Shown piece after piece: positions 5,943 to 6,195 of a DNA stretch of 6,195 nt; position 1 is the first letter of the stretch, and every line of letters starts with the position of its first letter. The stretch spans positions 1 through 6,195 of the forward strand of contig DTWI01000131.1 of assembly GCA_012963075.1 (NCBI GenBank). The letters run 5' to 3'. The notes under the pieces are model-generated. The model saw only the letters and a list, made by a program, of their open reading frames with translations, made no database searches and was not told where the DNA came from. This stretch comes from Fidelibacterota bacterium (GTDB lineage: Bacteria; Marinisomatota; Marinisomatia; Marinisomatales; Marinisomataceae). Both the position numbers and the translations under genes were made by a program.

Positions 5943-6195
5943 TGAAGAAATTTCTTATTTGCATAGTATTAGTCGGTTTAATTTTCCCTCAGAACAGAAA
6001 TCAAGGAAATTTAAATCGTAATATTGATCAATTTCGCATGACTTCTTTTACGCGTCCTTTAGAATCAGGTTCAGTGGAGATAATGTCTTTTGTTGTCATT
6101 CCAAATCGATCCCTTCAATTTATCAAAGAAAAAAATAAATTTATTGCAGAATATGATGCAAACATATTTGTTACAACCGATGATGAAGATGTGCA
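5942..6195 (+). CDS. Exported protein, N-terminal part, GWxTD-family-like (runs off edge)
   Basis: Starting at GTG 5942, the frame stays open for 84 codons to the window end. The start shares its G with the TAG stop of the propeller gene. The product opens with KK, then a hydrophobic stretch FLICIVLVGLIF (4-15) and a PQN boundary, giving a signal peptide like that of its neighbour. The mature start contains FRMTSFTRP (31-39), a SVEIMSFVVIP strand (44-54), then LQFIK and FIAEYDANIFV (59-77). This resembles the beta-rich N-terminal region of GWxTD-domain proteins common in Marinimicrobia, Gemmatimonadota and relatives, whose function is not established. The defining GWxTD motif would lie beyond the window, so the family call is from memory of the N-terminal pattern. 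The exported nature is more secure than the family name. Confidence 0.65.
   Translation, partial: MKKFLICIVLVGLIFPQNRNQGNLNRNIDQFRMTSFTRPLESGSVEIMSFVVIPNRSLQFIKEKNKFIAEYDANIFVTTDDEDV

Overview
The window looks like chromosomal sequence from an AT-rich bacterium. The closest fit is the FCB assemblage (Bacteroidota, Ignavibacteria, Marinimicrobia/SAR406 and relatives). The clues are a Bacteroidota-like tRNA-Gly without an encoded CCA, a secreted protein resembling two-component-regulator beta-propellers, and the start of what looks like a GWxTD-type exported protein. Marinimicrobia is my best single guess, but that is an inference from family content, not a phylogenetic result.

Region 1 (1-692) is an old integration site. 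It opens with the 3' two-thirds of a tRNA-Gly(GCC). Seven bases after the tRNA ends, on the opposite strand, a tyrosine-recombinase gene stops exactly where its DNA-binding half ends, so the catalytic domain is missing. An imperfect 12-bp stem-loop spans the tRNA/integrase junction. A 146-bp AT-rich gap (547-692) separates the fragment from the divergent housekeeping genes and holds a 7-bp inverted repeat.

Region 2 (693-2385) is a two-gene housekeeping unit: smpB (trans-translation) and tyrS (tyrosyl-tRNA synthetase). Stop and start codons share one base (TAGTG). The unit ends in an AU-rich intrinsic terminator whose stem begins inside the tyrS stop codon.

Region 3 (about 2431-6195, running off the edge) begins with a TATAAT promoter candidate and reads trxA, trxB, an ABC-type ATPase with several altered catalytic motifs, a secreted repeat-rich beta-propeller protein, and the 5' end of a second exported protein with GWxTD-family features. 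I see no terminator inside it, and junctions are close or overlapping from trxA onward. Thioredoxin and its reductase form a complete NADPH-driven disulfide-reducing couple. The last three genes are tightly linked (23-bp overlap, then 1-bp overlap) and may form an envelope-associated module. No permease is present, and their joint function is unknown.

The most notable points are the integrase cut off at its domain boundary beside the tRNA, and the orphan ABC ATPase tied to two exported proteins. I see no CRISPR array, insertion sequence, riboswitch or origin here.
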